Of a DNA stretch of 10,261 nucleotides, positions 1-6,427 are shown piece after piece (positions within the stretch are counted from its first letter, which is position 1; every line of letters begins with the position of its first letter). The position numbers and the translations under genes were made by a program. The stretch is from the NCBI GenBank assembly GCA_002407865.1, contig DHPI01000004.1, positions 52,527 through 62,787 of the forward strand. The letters are read 5' to 3'. Under the pieces are notes generated by a model. The model made no database searches. It was given only the letters and a program-made list of their open reading frames with translations, and was not told the origin of the DNA. This DNA comes from Spirochaetia bacterium UBA5368 (lineage in GTDB: Bacteria > Spirochaetota > UBA4802 > UBA5368).

Positions 1-24
1 TTCACCGACGGCGCCGTCGGTGAA
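1..24. repeat. Perfect 24-bp palindrome at the window edge
   Basis: Positions 1-12 (ttcaccgacggc) are the exact reverse complement of 13-24 (gccgtcggtgaa), with no loop. Because it sits on the edge, the repeat may extend further left than can be seen. There is no T-run after it on the plus strand within the window, so it does not look like a rho-independent terminator in that direction. Read in frame from position 1, or from position 24 on the opposite strand, it encodes the same octapeptide FTDGAVGE. It could be an operator, the tip of a longer inverted repeat, or a chance palindrome in GC-rich coding sequence. Confidence 0.5.
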
Positions 25-251
25 ATCATTTACCGTGAATACGTTCGAAGCGCCCTCCGGAGTTGTCGCGTATGCCGACAGCGTGATTGAGAAACTCTAC
101 GGGCGCTGGTTGGCGGTAACGATATCGTTGACCGGTGCGCTTTTATCAATCGTGACGCTGGGATTTGGATCGCGGATATCGTTTTTTGCGAAGCTGGTGC
201 GGTTCAGGCTGCGTAATCGTGCCGCCGCCCTTTTTTAAAACGCCGGTGTCG
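1..251 (-). other. Non-intact region; possible decayed coding sequence of an exported beta-rich protein
   Basis: No intact gene can be supported downstream of ndk. One minus-strand frame has strong RNY-type codons and an S/T/N/D-rich translation typical of extracellular beta-rich domains. From about 183 to 100 it reads ...DPNPSVTIDKSAPVNDIVTA..., then a TAG stop at 99-97, then resumes open to the edge with ...FSITLSAYATTPEGASNVF.... No start codon lies in that frame. A second frame runs from an ATG at 277, overlapping the end of ndk, and would join the first by loss of one base in the A6 run at 182-187. This could be a nonsense- and frameshift-damaged gene remnant, or just a composition effect: the opposite strand also gives open, unrecognisable frames, including a hydrophobic 72-residue one at 20-238. 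Confidence 0.25.
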
Positions 252-680
252 TTATCCCCTCGGACAGATTTCGTCATCTTTGAAAAAGAAGGCTATTTCC
301 CTTGCGGCGCTTGCGGTGCTGTCCGAGCCGTGCGTGGCGTTACGGCGGTTGTTCTCGCCGAAGTCGCGTCGCAGTGTGCCGGGGGCCGCGTCTGGAGAAT
401 TGGTTGGGCCCATAAGCTCGCGGTATCGTATGATTGCGCCATCGCCCTCAAGCACCTGCACCATAACAGGTCCCGATATCATAAACTCGACAAGTCCCTC
501 GAAATACGGGCGGCCCGTGTGTTCCGCGTACAACTCTTCCGCGTCTTCTCGCGAAAGGCGAAGCATCTTTGCGGCGATTATTTGCAGCCCGATCGCTTCG
601 ATGCGGGAATATATTTCGCCGATAACGTTCTTACCTACGGCGTCGGGTTTGATAATGGAAAGTGTTCGTTCAACTGGCAT
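252..680 (-). CDS. ndk: Nucleoside diphosphate kinase
   Basis: Cytosolic enzyme that moves the gamma phosphate of ATP onto other nucleoside diphosphates through a phospho-histidine, balancing NTP and dNTP pools. The 142-residue product has the family's usual length. The nucleotide-binding and catalytic residues are all visible: K11 in [11 protein letters not shown]51, F59, R87, T93, R104, N114 and the phosphorylated H117 in NATHGSDS. The ATG at 680 is preceded by AGGAG about 12 nt upstream, a slightly long spacing, and gives the canonical N-terminus. It is the last intact gene of the minus-strand series, 192 nt after the cysteine synthase stop, enough room for its own promoter (a candidate is listed separately). 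The C-terminus [11 protein letters not shown] is slightly divergent but full length. Identification is secure. Confidence 0.97.
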   Translation of the reverse strand: MPVERTLSIIKPDAVGKNVIGEIYSRIEAIGLQIIAAKMLRLSREDAEELYAEHTGRPYFEGLVEFMISGPVMVQVLEGDGAIIRYRELMGPTNSPDAAPGTLRRDFGENNRRNATHGSDSTASAAREIAFFFKDDEICPRG

Positions 681-745
681 AGCGTGGATTGTCTCCTATG
701 ATTTGAATTTATGAACGGCGACCGATACGTGCCGGACACATGGCA

Positions 746-773
746 ATTTTATATCTTTTTGACGCAAACACAA
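746..773 (-). promoter_or_regulatory. Candidate sigma70-type promoter for ndk
   Basis: On the minus strand TTGTGT (773-768) is followed after 16 nt by TAAAAT (751-746) in an AT-rich patch of the 192-nt gap between the cysteine synthase and ndk. This would start transcription near 740 and leave a leader of about 60 nt carrying the AGGAG ribosome site. Three to four of six bases match at -35 and five of six at -10. This is pattern matching only. Confidence 0.35.
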
Positions 774-872
774 GATGGCCGATATGCTTGGTAAAGGCGA
801 TGCAATGAGCGTGTTTTCGTATAACGAGAATTACTAATGAGCTGATCCCGCACAGGCGCCCGATACGGTGCA

Positions 873-1811
873 TCAGGGCGGGCATTTGGCGCAGATTGAC
901 TTAAACAGCGCCGTTGAAAGGTAGCGGTCGCCCCTGTCGGGAAGCAGCGTGACGATGACGCCGCTGGAGATTGTTTGGGCATACTTCAGTACGCCTGCGA
1001 CTGCCGCGCCGCTTGACATTCCACAGAAAAGACCTTCCTTCAACGCGAGGTCTCTGCATGCGGTGAACGCTTCGTCGTCGTTCACGCTGATTATTTCGTC
1101 GATCAATCCGGGATTGTAAATAGGGGGAACAATGCATTCACTCATGTTTTTCAATCCCTGGATTGTGTGCCCCATTACCGGCTCGATGCCGATTATCCTG
1201 ATTGCGGGATTGTGCTCTTTCAGCCGCGTCGAAACGCCCATGATCGTGCCCGTGGTGCCGAGCCCGGCCGCGAAATGGGTCAGTGCGCCGTCGGTTTGAT
1301 CGAGAATTTCCGGCCCGGTTGTTTCGTAATGCGACAATATATTATTCGGATTGGAAAACTGATCGGGCATGTAATAGATCGACGGGTTTTCATCGCGCAT
1401 CTGGCGCGCCCTGATGATTGCGCCGTCGGTGCCCTCACAGCCGCCGGTCAGTACGCATTCCGCGCCGAACGCCTGCAATATGCTGCGGCGCTCCATGCTG
1501 ACGCACTCGGGCATGCACAGTTTTACTCGAAAACCCAGCGACGCCCCGACCATGGCGAGGCCGATGCCCGTGTTGCCGCTTGTCGGTTCGAGGATTATTT
1601 TGTCGGGCGTAAGTTCGCCGCTCTCGATGGCCGTTTTTATCATGTAATAGGCCGGCCGGTCTTTTACGGAGCCGCCCGGGTTTGCGCCTTCGAGCTTTGC
1701 GTAGATATCGACGTTCGGGTTTGGCGACATGTTTTTCAGCTTCACAATCGGGGTGCGGCCAATTGAGGATATAACGCCCGCGACGTTAAATGGATTTTTC
1801 AGCGTTTTCAT
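873..1811 (-). CDS. cysM: PLP-dependent cysteine synthase, CysM/CysK family
   Basis: Fold-type II PLP enzyme that makes L-cysteine from an activated serine (O-acetylserine or O-phosphoserine) and a sulfur donor. The 312-residue product has the PLP lysine K50 in GGSVKDRP, the substrate-binding loop TSGNTG at 77-82, the phosphate-binding loop GLGTTGT at 183-189 and GMSSGAA at 264-270. Phrases such as EPTSGNTGI, THFAAGLGTTGT and the C-terminal RYLST resemble the actinobacterial CysM branch more than E. coli CysK. At the position I align with Arg220 of M. tuberculosis CysM, which binds O-phosphoserine, there is K221 (GLKNM), so the donor is uncertain. I chose the ATG at 1811 because the open frame upstream runs into tRNA-Gly, where it reads the antisense artefact peptide AERRGFESHHPL. 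ATGs nearer the tRNA (MKGMDVF...) are possible but extend past the normal N-terminus. No strong Shine-Dalgarno is seen. Confidence 0.93.
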   Translation of the reverse strand: MKTLKNPFNVAGVISSIGRTPIVKLKNMSPNPNVDIYAKLEGANPGGSVKDRPAYYMIKTAIESGELTPDKIILEPTSGNTGIGLAMVGASLGFRVKLCMPECVSMERRSILQAFGAECVLTGGCEGTDGAIIRARQMRDENPSIYYMPDQFSNPNNILSHYETTGPEILDQTDGALTHFAAGLGTTGTIMGVSTRLKEHNPAIRIIGIEPVMGHTIQGLKNMSECIVPPIYNPGLIDEIISVNDDEAFTACRDLALKEGLFCGMSSGAAVAGVLKYAQTISSGVIVTLLPDRGDRYLSTALFKSICAKCPP

Positions 1812-1875
1812 GATGATGCAGTCCACTGTGATATGAAAGATACGTAAAGCATGGAATACATCCATGCCTTTCATG

Positions 1876-1947
1876 AGCGGGTGATGGGACTCGAACCCAC
1901 GACGTTCAGCTTGGGAAGCTGACATTCTACCACTGAATTACACCCGC
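1876..1947 (-). tRNA. tRNA-Gly (anticodon CCC)
   Basis: Read on the minus strand, the acceptor stem GCGGGTG (1947-1941) pairs perfectly with CACCCGC (1883-1877), followed by discriminator T at 1876. The D-arm contains TTCAGTGGTAGAA. The anticodon stem TCAGC/GCTGA closes the loop TTCCCAA, giving anticodon CCC, which reads GGG. The T-arm is GTGGG-TTCGAGT-CCCAT. It closely resembles the E. coli CCC glycine isoacceptor. The 3' CCA is not encoded (the next bases are CAT), so the organism must add it enzymatically. It lies 64 nt upstream of the cysteine synthase on the same strand and may share a transcript with it. Confidence 0.96.
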
Positions 1948-2104
1948 AAAATACTACGCTGACACATGTCGTTACCGCAATCGCGAGTACAGGCGCGCGC
2001 ACCATCCAGCTGCAACGAACATCTGTAAAGGCAATTAATCACACGCATCCATAAATTGGCGCAATGGTAAAAAATATCTCAAAATTATCAAGAAAATTTT
2101 TTGT
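1948..2104. other. Intergenic region between the HAMP gene and tRNA-Gly
   Basis: 157 nt. Just past the HAMP stop on the minus strand there is a weak AT-only inverted repeat (AAAATT...AATTTT) followed some bases later by a T6 run, which might act as a poor terminator. Closer to the tRNA, TTGCAG and TGTACT with an 18-nt spacer is a marginal promoter-like pair. Nothing here is strong enough to call separately. Confidence 0.3.
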
Positions 2105-2638
2105 CTATTCGCTCCGCCGCCGTATCGTTTCGGCCATCTCTCTGAACAGTGCGTAAAAATCCTGCAGTTCGTCGTTTTTTCGAAGCGGTCTGAACTCGGG
2201 ATGCCTGCCAGCGATAATATCTTTCATGTGATTCGATATTACGTACACGGGGCCGGATATTCGATGCGTACGCCGTATGAGGAGAATAAACAGCACCGCG
2301 CCGAGCGCTGCTACGAACCCGACGATACCGAACAGCATGGCATTGTTGCGGCGGATTATCGTCTGTATCTCGGCCACATTACGGTCATGGGCGCGCGCGA
2401 TATTCTGTATGGGAAGTTTTTCGGACGCGCCCGGGACTTCCTGCGTAAATGTGAGCAGCGCGTCGACGTTATTGCCGTAGAGCACGACAATGTTGTCGAG
2501 CCGGTTGTTGTGAATTGTGACGATGACGCCTGCGGCGGCGATGATCGCCGCGGCGGCCAGATATACGACGCCGAGAACCGAAAACGCCGCTTTCAGTTGA
2601 AATCTCTTGTCGACCACATACTTCTTTCGCTGTGTCAT
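2105..2638 (-). CDS. Two-TM membrane protein with a C-terminal HAMP domain, no output domain
   Basis: A 177-residue inner-membrane protein. The basic N-terminus (TQRKKYVVDKRFQLK) is followed by TM1 at about residues 16-42, a periplasmic stretch of about 58 residues, TM2 at about 101-121 and a HAMP-like linker at 122-175. The linker shows the conserved proline (ISGPVYVI) and the second-helix signature DELQDFYALFREMAETI. The protein ends there: no kinase, cyclase or chemotaxis signalling domain follows. HAMP linkers normally pass signals from a membrane sensor to such a domain, so this may work by pairing with a separate partner. The ATG at 2638 has a strong GGAGG about 5 nt upstream; a longer open frame to 2719 lacks this support. 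It lies 105 nt downstream of maf on the same strand. HAMP assignment is likely, cellular role unknown. Confidence 0.8.
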   Translation of the reverse strand: MTQRKKYVVDKRFQLKAAFSVLGVVYLAAAAIIAAAGVIVTIHNNRLDNIVVLYGNNVDALLTFTQEVPGASEKLPIQNIARAHDRNVAEIQTIIRRNNAMLFGIVGFVAALGAVLFILLIRRTHRISGPVYVISNHMKDIIAGRHPEFRPLRKNDELQDFYALFREMAETIRRRSE

Positions 2639-2743
2639 GTGTCCTCCACGGAGCGCCCGCCGCTTTCCGGCATGCGGCAGCCGAAGCGCTACTCTACAGC
2701 CGCTAATTTTGGAAGTCAATAAATTTACACCGTGCGGCGTCGT

Positions 2744-3370
2744 TTAAATGCGGCTCTCCTCGCGGCGCTGATGTCGAAATACGCGATTGAGAAGGTTCAT
2801 CTCCGCGCACATTTTGAAAAAAAGGCGCAGGGGAAATCCTATTACGTTGGTGCGCGAACCCGCGATGGACTCGATGATGATCTCGCCCCACTCCTGGGCG
2901 GCATATGCGCCGGCCTTGTCGATGTATTCGATTTTTCCGAGATAGCCGGTGATGTCGCTTTCTAAAAGAGGCTTGAACGTTATGCGGGATGTCTCGGTCT
3001 GGGTGCGCTCGCGTGATGTTGCGCCGTCGCGCGCCAGGAGCGTAATTGCGCTGATGACCTCGTGTGTTCTTCCCGAAAGCGACGTGAGGATGCCGACGGC
3101 GTCGTTGAAGTTTGCGGGCTTTCCGATAATTTTGCCGTCGATTGTTACGATGGTGTCGCTGGTGATGATGAGACACGGCGCGTCTCTCTCGGGGAGTGCC
3201 GATTGTATAGCGTGCGCCTTGCCGCGTGATATGCGCCGTGCGTAATTGTCGGGGGCCTCATGCTCGAGAATGCCTTCGTCGGTTTCCGGCGTTATAATCT
3301 CGAAGGATTCGAAAATCTTCCCGAGTATGTCCTTGCGGCGGGGCGAGGATGAGCCTAATATGATCTTCAT
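2744..3370 (-). CDS. maf: Maf-family nucleoside triphosphate pyrophosphatase
   Basis: Cytosolic house-cleaning enzyme that hydrolyses nucleoside triphosphates, often dTTP/UTP or modified bases, to the monophosphate plus pyrophosphate. In 208 residues it shows the N-terminal phosphate-binding SSSPRR (7-12), E29/D31 in TPETDEG, K51, the catalytic aspartate in SDTIV (71-75), GKP (83-85) and SGRTHEV (99-105). The late family motif, usually AGAYGIQG, reads AGAYAAQEWG here, a mild departure that may affect substrate choice. The C-terminal NVIGFPL segment is typical, followed by a 20-residue basic tail. The ATG lies only 5 nt after the rel stop with no clear Shine-Dalgarno, so translation is probably coupled to rel. 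The exact substrate cannot be read from sequence. Confidence 0.94.
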   Translation of the reverse strand: MKIILGSSSPRRKDILGKIFESFEIITPETDEGILEHEAPDNYARRISRGKAHAIQSALPERDAPCLIITSDTIVTIDGKIIGKPANFNDAVGILTSLSGRTHEVISAITLLARDGATSRERTQTETSRITFKPLLESDITGYLGKIEYIDKAGAYAAQEWGEIIIESIAGSRTNVIGFPLRLFFKMCAEMNLLNRVFRHQRREESRI

Positions 3371-3375
3371 GCGCG

Positions 3376-5415
3376 TTATTTTGCGGACACCTTTTCGTTC
3401 AGCTTTTGAATGCTTGTGACATTCCTGATTTTTTTGATACGGGACGTTATTTCCTTGAGGTGATCAAGGCTTTTTACCTGAAGCACGAGTTTGATCACGG
3501 CGTCGTCTTGCGAGAGAACCTGCGCTTCCACCTTCGCGATGTTCGTTTTGCACGTGGCAATAATATCGGCGATGTCTTTCAGCAGATTGGGGCGGTCTAT
3601 CGCGTGGATGGCAAGCTTCACGGGATAGGTCGCGTCGGTGCTTTCCCATACGATATTGATGAAGCGTTCCGGTTCAAGCTTCAGCCGCGTAAGCGACGGG
3701 CAGCTTTTCTTGTGCACGGTGATGCCCCGCCCCCTGGTGATAAACCCGATGACGTCGTCGCCGGGTATCGGCTGGCAGCACTGGGAAAGCCTGATGAGCA
3801 CATTCGTGTTGCCCTCTATTGAAAGGGCTGTTTTCTTCGGTTTGGAGATCGTTTTTATTTTAAAAAGCTCGTTTTCGGGTATGGCCACCTCGACCGTTTT
3901 CTCTTTTTTCGAGGGCTGTTCCTCGGCAGTCTCGGTCTTGGGAGAGGGGCGTTCCCGCCGCATCCAGTTGCGTATTTTATAACGGGCGTTCGACGTCTTG
4001 ACGAATTTAAGCCACGCTTCGGAGGGGTGGCCCTTTTTGCTGGTGATGATCTCAATGATGTCGCCGCTTTTAAGCTCGGTCTTCAGCGGCACGAGCGTGT
4101 GGTTGACCTTTGCGCCGATGCACTGGTTGCCGACCTCGGTGTGGATGGCGTACGCGAAATCGACCGGCGTCGCGCCGGTCGCAAGCTTCACTATCTTGCC
4201 CTTCGGCGTAAAGACGAAAATTTCGTCCTCGTAGAGGTCCATCTTGAGCTCTTTCATAAATTCGCGCGGGTCGCCGCTTTCTGGGGACTCGGCGTGGAGC
4301 TTGTTGATGTTTTGCAGCAACGCGAAATTCCGGTACTCGCTGTCCTGTATTTTGCCCCCCTCCTTGTATAGCCAGTGCGCGGCGATCCCCATTTCGGCGG
4401 TTGCGTGCATCTCCCATGTGCGTATCTGAATCTCCATGGGATGCCCGTCGGGTCCGATAACCGTCGTGTGGAGCGACTGGTACATGTTCGATTTCGGCAC
4501 GGCGATATAATCCTTGAAGCGCGCGGTGATGGGCGACCACAACGTGTGGATTATGCCGAGGATGCCGTAGCAGTCCCTCACATCGTCGGTTATGATGCGT
4601 ATGGCGCGGATGTCGAATATCGCCTCGAAGGTTTTATTCTGCAAAGTCATCTTTCTGTAGATGGAATAATAGTGCTTCACCCTGCCCGTGATTTCCGCCT
4701 TGATGGAAAGATTTTTAAGCTGCTGGTAGAGGATGAAGCGGATGTCTTCGATGAAGTCCTCGATCTCGTTTTTACGCTGGCTGACCCTGTCGGCGATGTC
4801 GTGGTACGCGTCGTGATGCAGCACGTGAAACGCGAGGTCTTCAAGCTCGGCGCGCATCTGCGAAATGCCAAGCCTGCCCGCAAGCGGGGCGTAAATATCG
4901 AGCACCTCGGTCGCGATCTGGCGCTGCTTGAGCTCCGGCTGAAACATTATTGTCCGCATGTTGTGGAGCTTGTCAGCAAGCTTGATAAGGATAACCCGAA
5001 CGTCTTTGATTGTCGCTATCAGCATCTTGCGCAGGCTGTACACCTGGTTGGTGTATTTTGTCTTTTTTTTCAGCGACGAAATCTTGGTGACGCCGTCGAC
5101 GAGGTGCGCGATATCCTCCCCGAAGCCGTCTTTCAGCAGCTCGAGCGACACGACGGTGTCTTCAACGACGTCGTGAAGCAGCGCGGCGGCGATGGTCGTG
5201 GTGTCGAGTTTCAGGTTGGCCAGGATGATGGCGACCTCGAGCGGATGAATGATGTACGGTTCGCCGGAAAGTCGCACCTGGTCCTTGTGGGCGTTGCGCG
5301 CGTACTCGTACGCCTTCCTGATCAGGTCTGTGTCCGCGGACGCATTATGCGAGACGATCAGATGGATGAGAGTATCTATATCACGGCTTTTGATCTTAAG
5401 TTCAATTTCAGACAT
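3376..5415 (-). CDS. rel: Bifunctional (p)ppGpp synthetase/hydrolase, RelA/SpoT (Rel) family
   Basis: Makes and degrades the stringent-response alarmone (p)ppGpp. In 679 residues the N-terminal HD hydrolase has H57, H81-D82 with E85-D86 (the HDxxED motif) and D148, so hydrolase activity is expected. The synthetase domain (about 240-350) contains the RFKD motif at 299-302, found in bifunctional enzymes where monofunctional RelA has EFDD, plus YQSLHT and E328 in EIQIRT. A TGS domain follows (about 398-458), then a zinc-finger region with C546-C547, H568 and C572, and a C-terminal ACT domain (about 598-672). A charged K/E/P-rich linker lies at about 485-515. Start: the ATG at 5415 has a weak GGCGGG 9 nt upstream; an in-frame ATG at 5442 (nine more residues) has no ribosome site. 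It heads a unit with maf. One long-form Rel fits phyla without separate RelA and SpoT. Confidence 0.96.
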   Translation of the reverse strand: MSEIELKIKSRDIDTLIHLIVSHNASADTDLIRKAYEYARNAHKDQVRLSGEPYIIHPLEVAIILANLKLDTTTIAAALLHDVVEDTVVSLELLKDGFGEDIAHLVDGVTKISSLKKKTKYTNQVYSLRKMLIATIKDVRVILIKLADKLHNMRTIMFQPELKQRQIATEVLDIYAPLAGRLGISQMRAELEDLAFHVLHHDAYHDIADRVSQRKNEIEDFIEDIRFILYQQLKNLSIKAEITGRVKHYYSIYRKMTLQNKTFEAIFDIRAIRIITDDVRDCYGILGIIHTLWSPITARFKDYIAVPKSNMYQSLHTTVIGPDGHPMEIQIRTWEMHATAEMGIAAHWLYKEGGKIQDSEYRNFALLQNINKLHAESPESGDPREFMKELKMDLYEDEIFVFTPKGKIVKLATGATPVDFAYAIHTEVGNQCIGAKVNHTLVPLKTELKSGDIIEIITSKKGHPSEAWLKFVKTSNARYKIRNWMRRERPSPKTETAEEQPSKKEKTVEVAIPENELFKIKTISKPKKTALSIEGNTNVLIRLSQCCQPIPGDDVIGFITRGRGITVHKKSCPSLTRLKLEPERFINIVWESTDATYPVKLAIHAIDRPNLLKDIADIIATCKTNIAKVEAQVLSQDDAVIKLVLQVKSLDHLKEITSRIKKIRNVTSIQKLNEKVSAK

Positions 5416-5502
5416 CAAGCAGTACCCGCCAAAAAACGACATTGCGTATGATATTGTAAAATATACTTACAGTTTTCACATTAATCAATTAATATACAGA
5501 GG

Positions 5503-5535
5503 GGGGTGCGGCTGGCAATCCCTTTTATTTTTTTT
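5503..5535 (+). terminator. Weak terminator-like hairpin with T-rich tail
   Basis: On the plus strand GGGGTGC (5503-5509) can pair with GCAATCCC (5515-5522), with one G-T pair and one bulged A around a GGCTG loop. A T4-A-T8 tract follows directly. The stem is short and imperfect, and no plus-strand gene precedes it, so it may be coincidental. Confidence 0.25.
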
Positions 5536-5655
5536 ATCGTCCCTGGTGCGTGCGCCGTCTGAAAAAACATTAAGGGTATTGCCGCCTGTTCCGATATATG
5601 TAGTGATTGATACTACAATACACTCCCAGTATGTAGCATTGTGTTTACCAGGTTG

Positions 5656-5695
5656 AAGGCTTTTGCAAGAGTTTCTCTTGCAAAAGCCTTTTTTA
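5656..5695 (+). terminator. Strong rho-independent terminator, plus-strand direction
   Basis: A perfect 16-bp stem (5656-5671 with 5675-5690; left arm aaggcttttgcaagag) closes a TTT loop, and the transcript would run into TTTTTT (5689-5694). On the minus strand the stem is followed by caacctgg with no T-run, so it works only left to right. It stands about 80 nt upstream of the Sua5/YciO gene and 240 nt past the start of the oppositely oriented rel. No plus-strand gene in front of it explains its presence. Confidence 0.8.
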
Positions 5696-5715
5696 TCATG
5701 ATTCGCGGGTAAAAA

Positions 5716-5744
5716 TTGCTGTTGACGACGCGGTTTTTTATATT
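5716..5744 (+). promoter_or_regulatory. Candidate sigma70-type promoter for the Sua5/YciO gene
   Basis: TTGCTG (5716-5721), a 17-nt spacer and TATATT (5739-5744), directly downstream of the strong terminator. Transcription would begin near 5751, giving a leader of about 25 nt with AGGA at 5764-5767. The -10 matches five of six consensus bases. An overlapping TTGACG at 5722 is a better -35 hexamer but would be only 11 nt from this -10. Confidence 0.45.
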
Positions 5745-5776
5745 GAAATGCGGTCAGCAAATCAGGATTGCGTGGA

Positions 5777-6394
5777 ATGATTTTTGTTATCAATGAACAG
5801 AATCCGCAGAAGCGGCTTATCCAGAAGGCGCGGGATATCCTCCTTGAGGGGGGGGTCATTATATATCCCACGGATACCGTCTACGCCTATGGCTGTGACA
5901 TAAACGACAAGCGCGCCATAGAGAAAATATATCATATAAAAAAAATAGCGAGAAACAAGCCGTTGAGCTTTATTTTTTCCGATATCTCGGAGCTGCACGA
6001 ATATGTGCGCAATATATCGGATACCTCGTTCAAGATAATGAAGAAGGCCTTCCCCGGCCCGTACACGTTTATATTCAAGGCCACCAGGCTGGTGCCGAAA
6101 ATCGCGATTACCAACCAGAAGACCATCGGCGTGCGCATACCCGACAATAATGTCGCGCTCGATCTCGTTCGCGCCCTCGGCCGGCCGATACTGTCGGCCA
6201 GCGTGAACACGGGTTCCGGCGAATATATCATCCAGCCGTCCGATCTTGAAAAGGTGTACCGCAATGAAATCGATCTCGTTATCGACTGCGGGCCGAAGAT
6301 TTCCGAGCCCTCGACGGTTATCGATTTCTCCGAAGGGGATGCGACAATAATCAGGAAGGGCAAAGGAGATCTGTTTTTTGCGGAAGAGGAGTGA
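5777..6394 (+). CDS. Sua5/YciO/YrdC-family protein (threonylcarbamoyl-AMP synthase fold)
   Basis: A 205-residue cytosolic protein with the YrdC fold. YrdC/Sua5 makes threonylcarbamoyl-AMP from threonine, bicarbonate and ATP, the first step of t6A modification at tRNA position 37. Visible motifs are GGVIIYPTDTVYAYG (25-39), the basic K-x-x-R-N-K-P-L segment (56-63), FPGPYTFIF (92-100), KTIGVRIPD (115-123), PILSASVNTGSG (137-148) and SEPSTVIDF (176-184). The residues around FPGPYTFI and TIGVRIPD look most like the YciO branch, whose E. coli member does not substitute for YrdC, so true t6A activity is not assured. I chose the ATG at 5777 because AGGA lies 9 nt upstream; the TTG at 5768 is less likely. 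A small membrane protein gene follows after 33 nt. Family is certain, exact function less so. Confidence 0.9.
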   Translation: MIFVINEQNPQKRLIQKARDILLEGGVIIYPTDTVYAYGCDINDKRAIEKIYHIKKIARNKPLSFIFSDISELHEYVRNISDTSFKIMKKAFPGPYTFIFKATRLVPKIAITNQKTIGVRIPDNNVALDLVRALGRPILSASVNTGSGEYIIQPSDLEKVYRNEIDLVIDCGPKISEPSTVIDFSEGDATIIRKGKGDLFFAEEE

Positions 6395-6427
6395 TGTCGT
6401 GCGATACTATACTATCAGGAGAACATC

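Larger units (their letters stand above)
5416..5776. other. Divergent intergenic region, rel / Sua5-YciO
   Basis: About 360 nt without a convincing protein gene. Next to rel it is AT-rich (5443-5500), with TATATT/TACAAT-like boxes on the minus strand that could serve rel, none well spaced. On the plus strand it holds two terminator-like hairpins (5503-5535 weak, 5656-5695 strong), a small stem TGTAGT-loop-ACTACA at 5599-5617, and a promoter-like pair at 5716-5744 for the plus-strand gene. Short open frames crossing it have no ribosome site and low-complexity translations. Confidence 0.6.

Noticed and set aside
20..238. Plus-strand 72-residue open frame with a hydrophobic stretch
   Set aside because: No ribosome site, a non-ATG start and no recognisable family. 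It lies opposite a minus-strand frame with better codon pattern, and its hydrophobicity can arise from the complement of an S/T/N-rich sequence.
851..872. GC-rich partial inverted repeat after the cysteine synthase stop as a terminator
   Set aside because: The pairing is imperfect and no T-run follows on the minus strand.
1167..1766. Long plus-strand open frame of about 199 codons inside the cysteine synthase gene
   Set aside because: It is antisense to a clearly conserved gene, with Arg/His/Ala-rich composition typical of a complement frame in GC-rich DNA.
4375..5451. Plus-strand open frame of 358 codons opposite rel
   Set aside because: It lies wholly opposite the HD and synthetase domains of Rel, whose motifs are intact; the V/D/R-rich product has no recognisable motif.
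5485..5560. Minus-strand translation ending ...DGARTRDDKK... resembles the peptide typical of frames antisense to a tRNA
   Set aside because: The plus strand here does not fold as a tRNA: there is no 7-bp acceptor pairing, no D-arm consensus and no T-loop TTCGA. It is probably chance.
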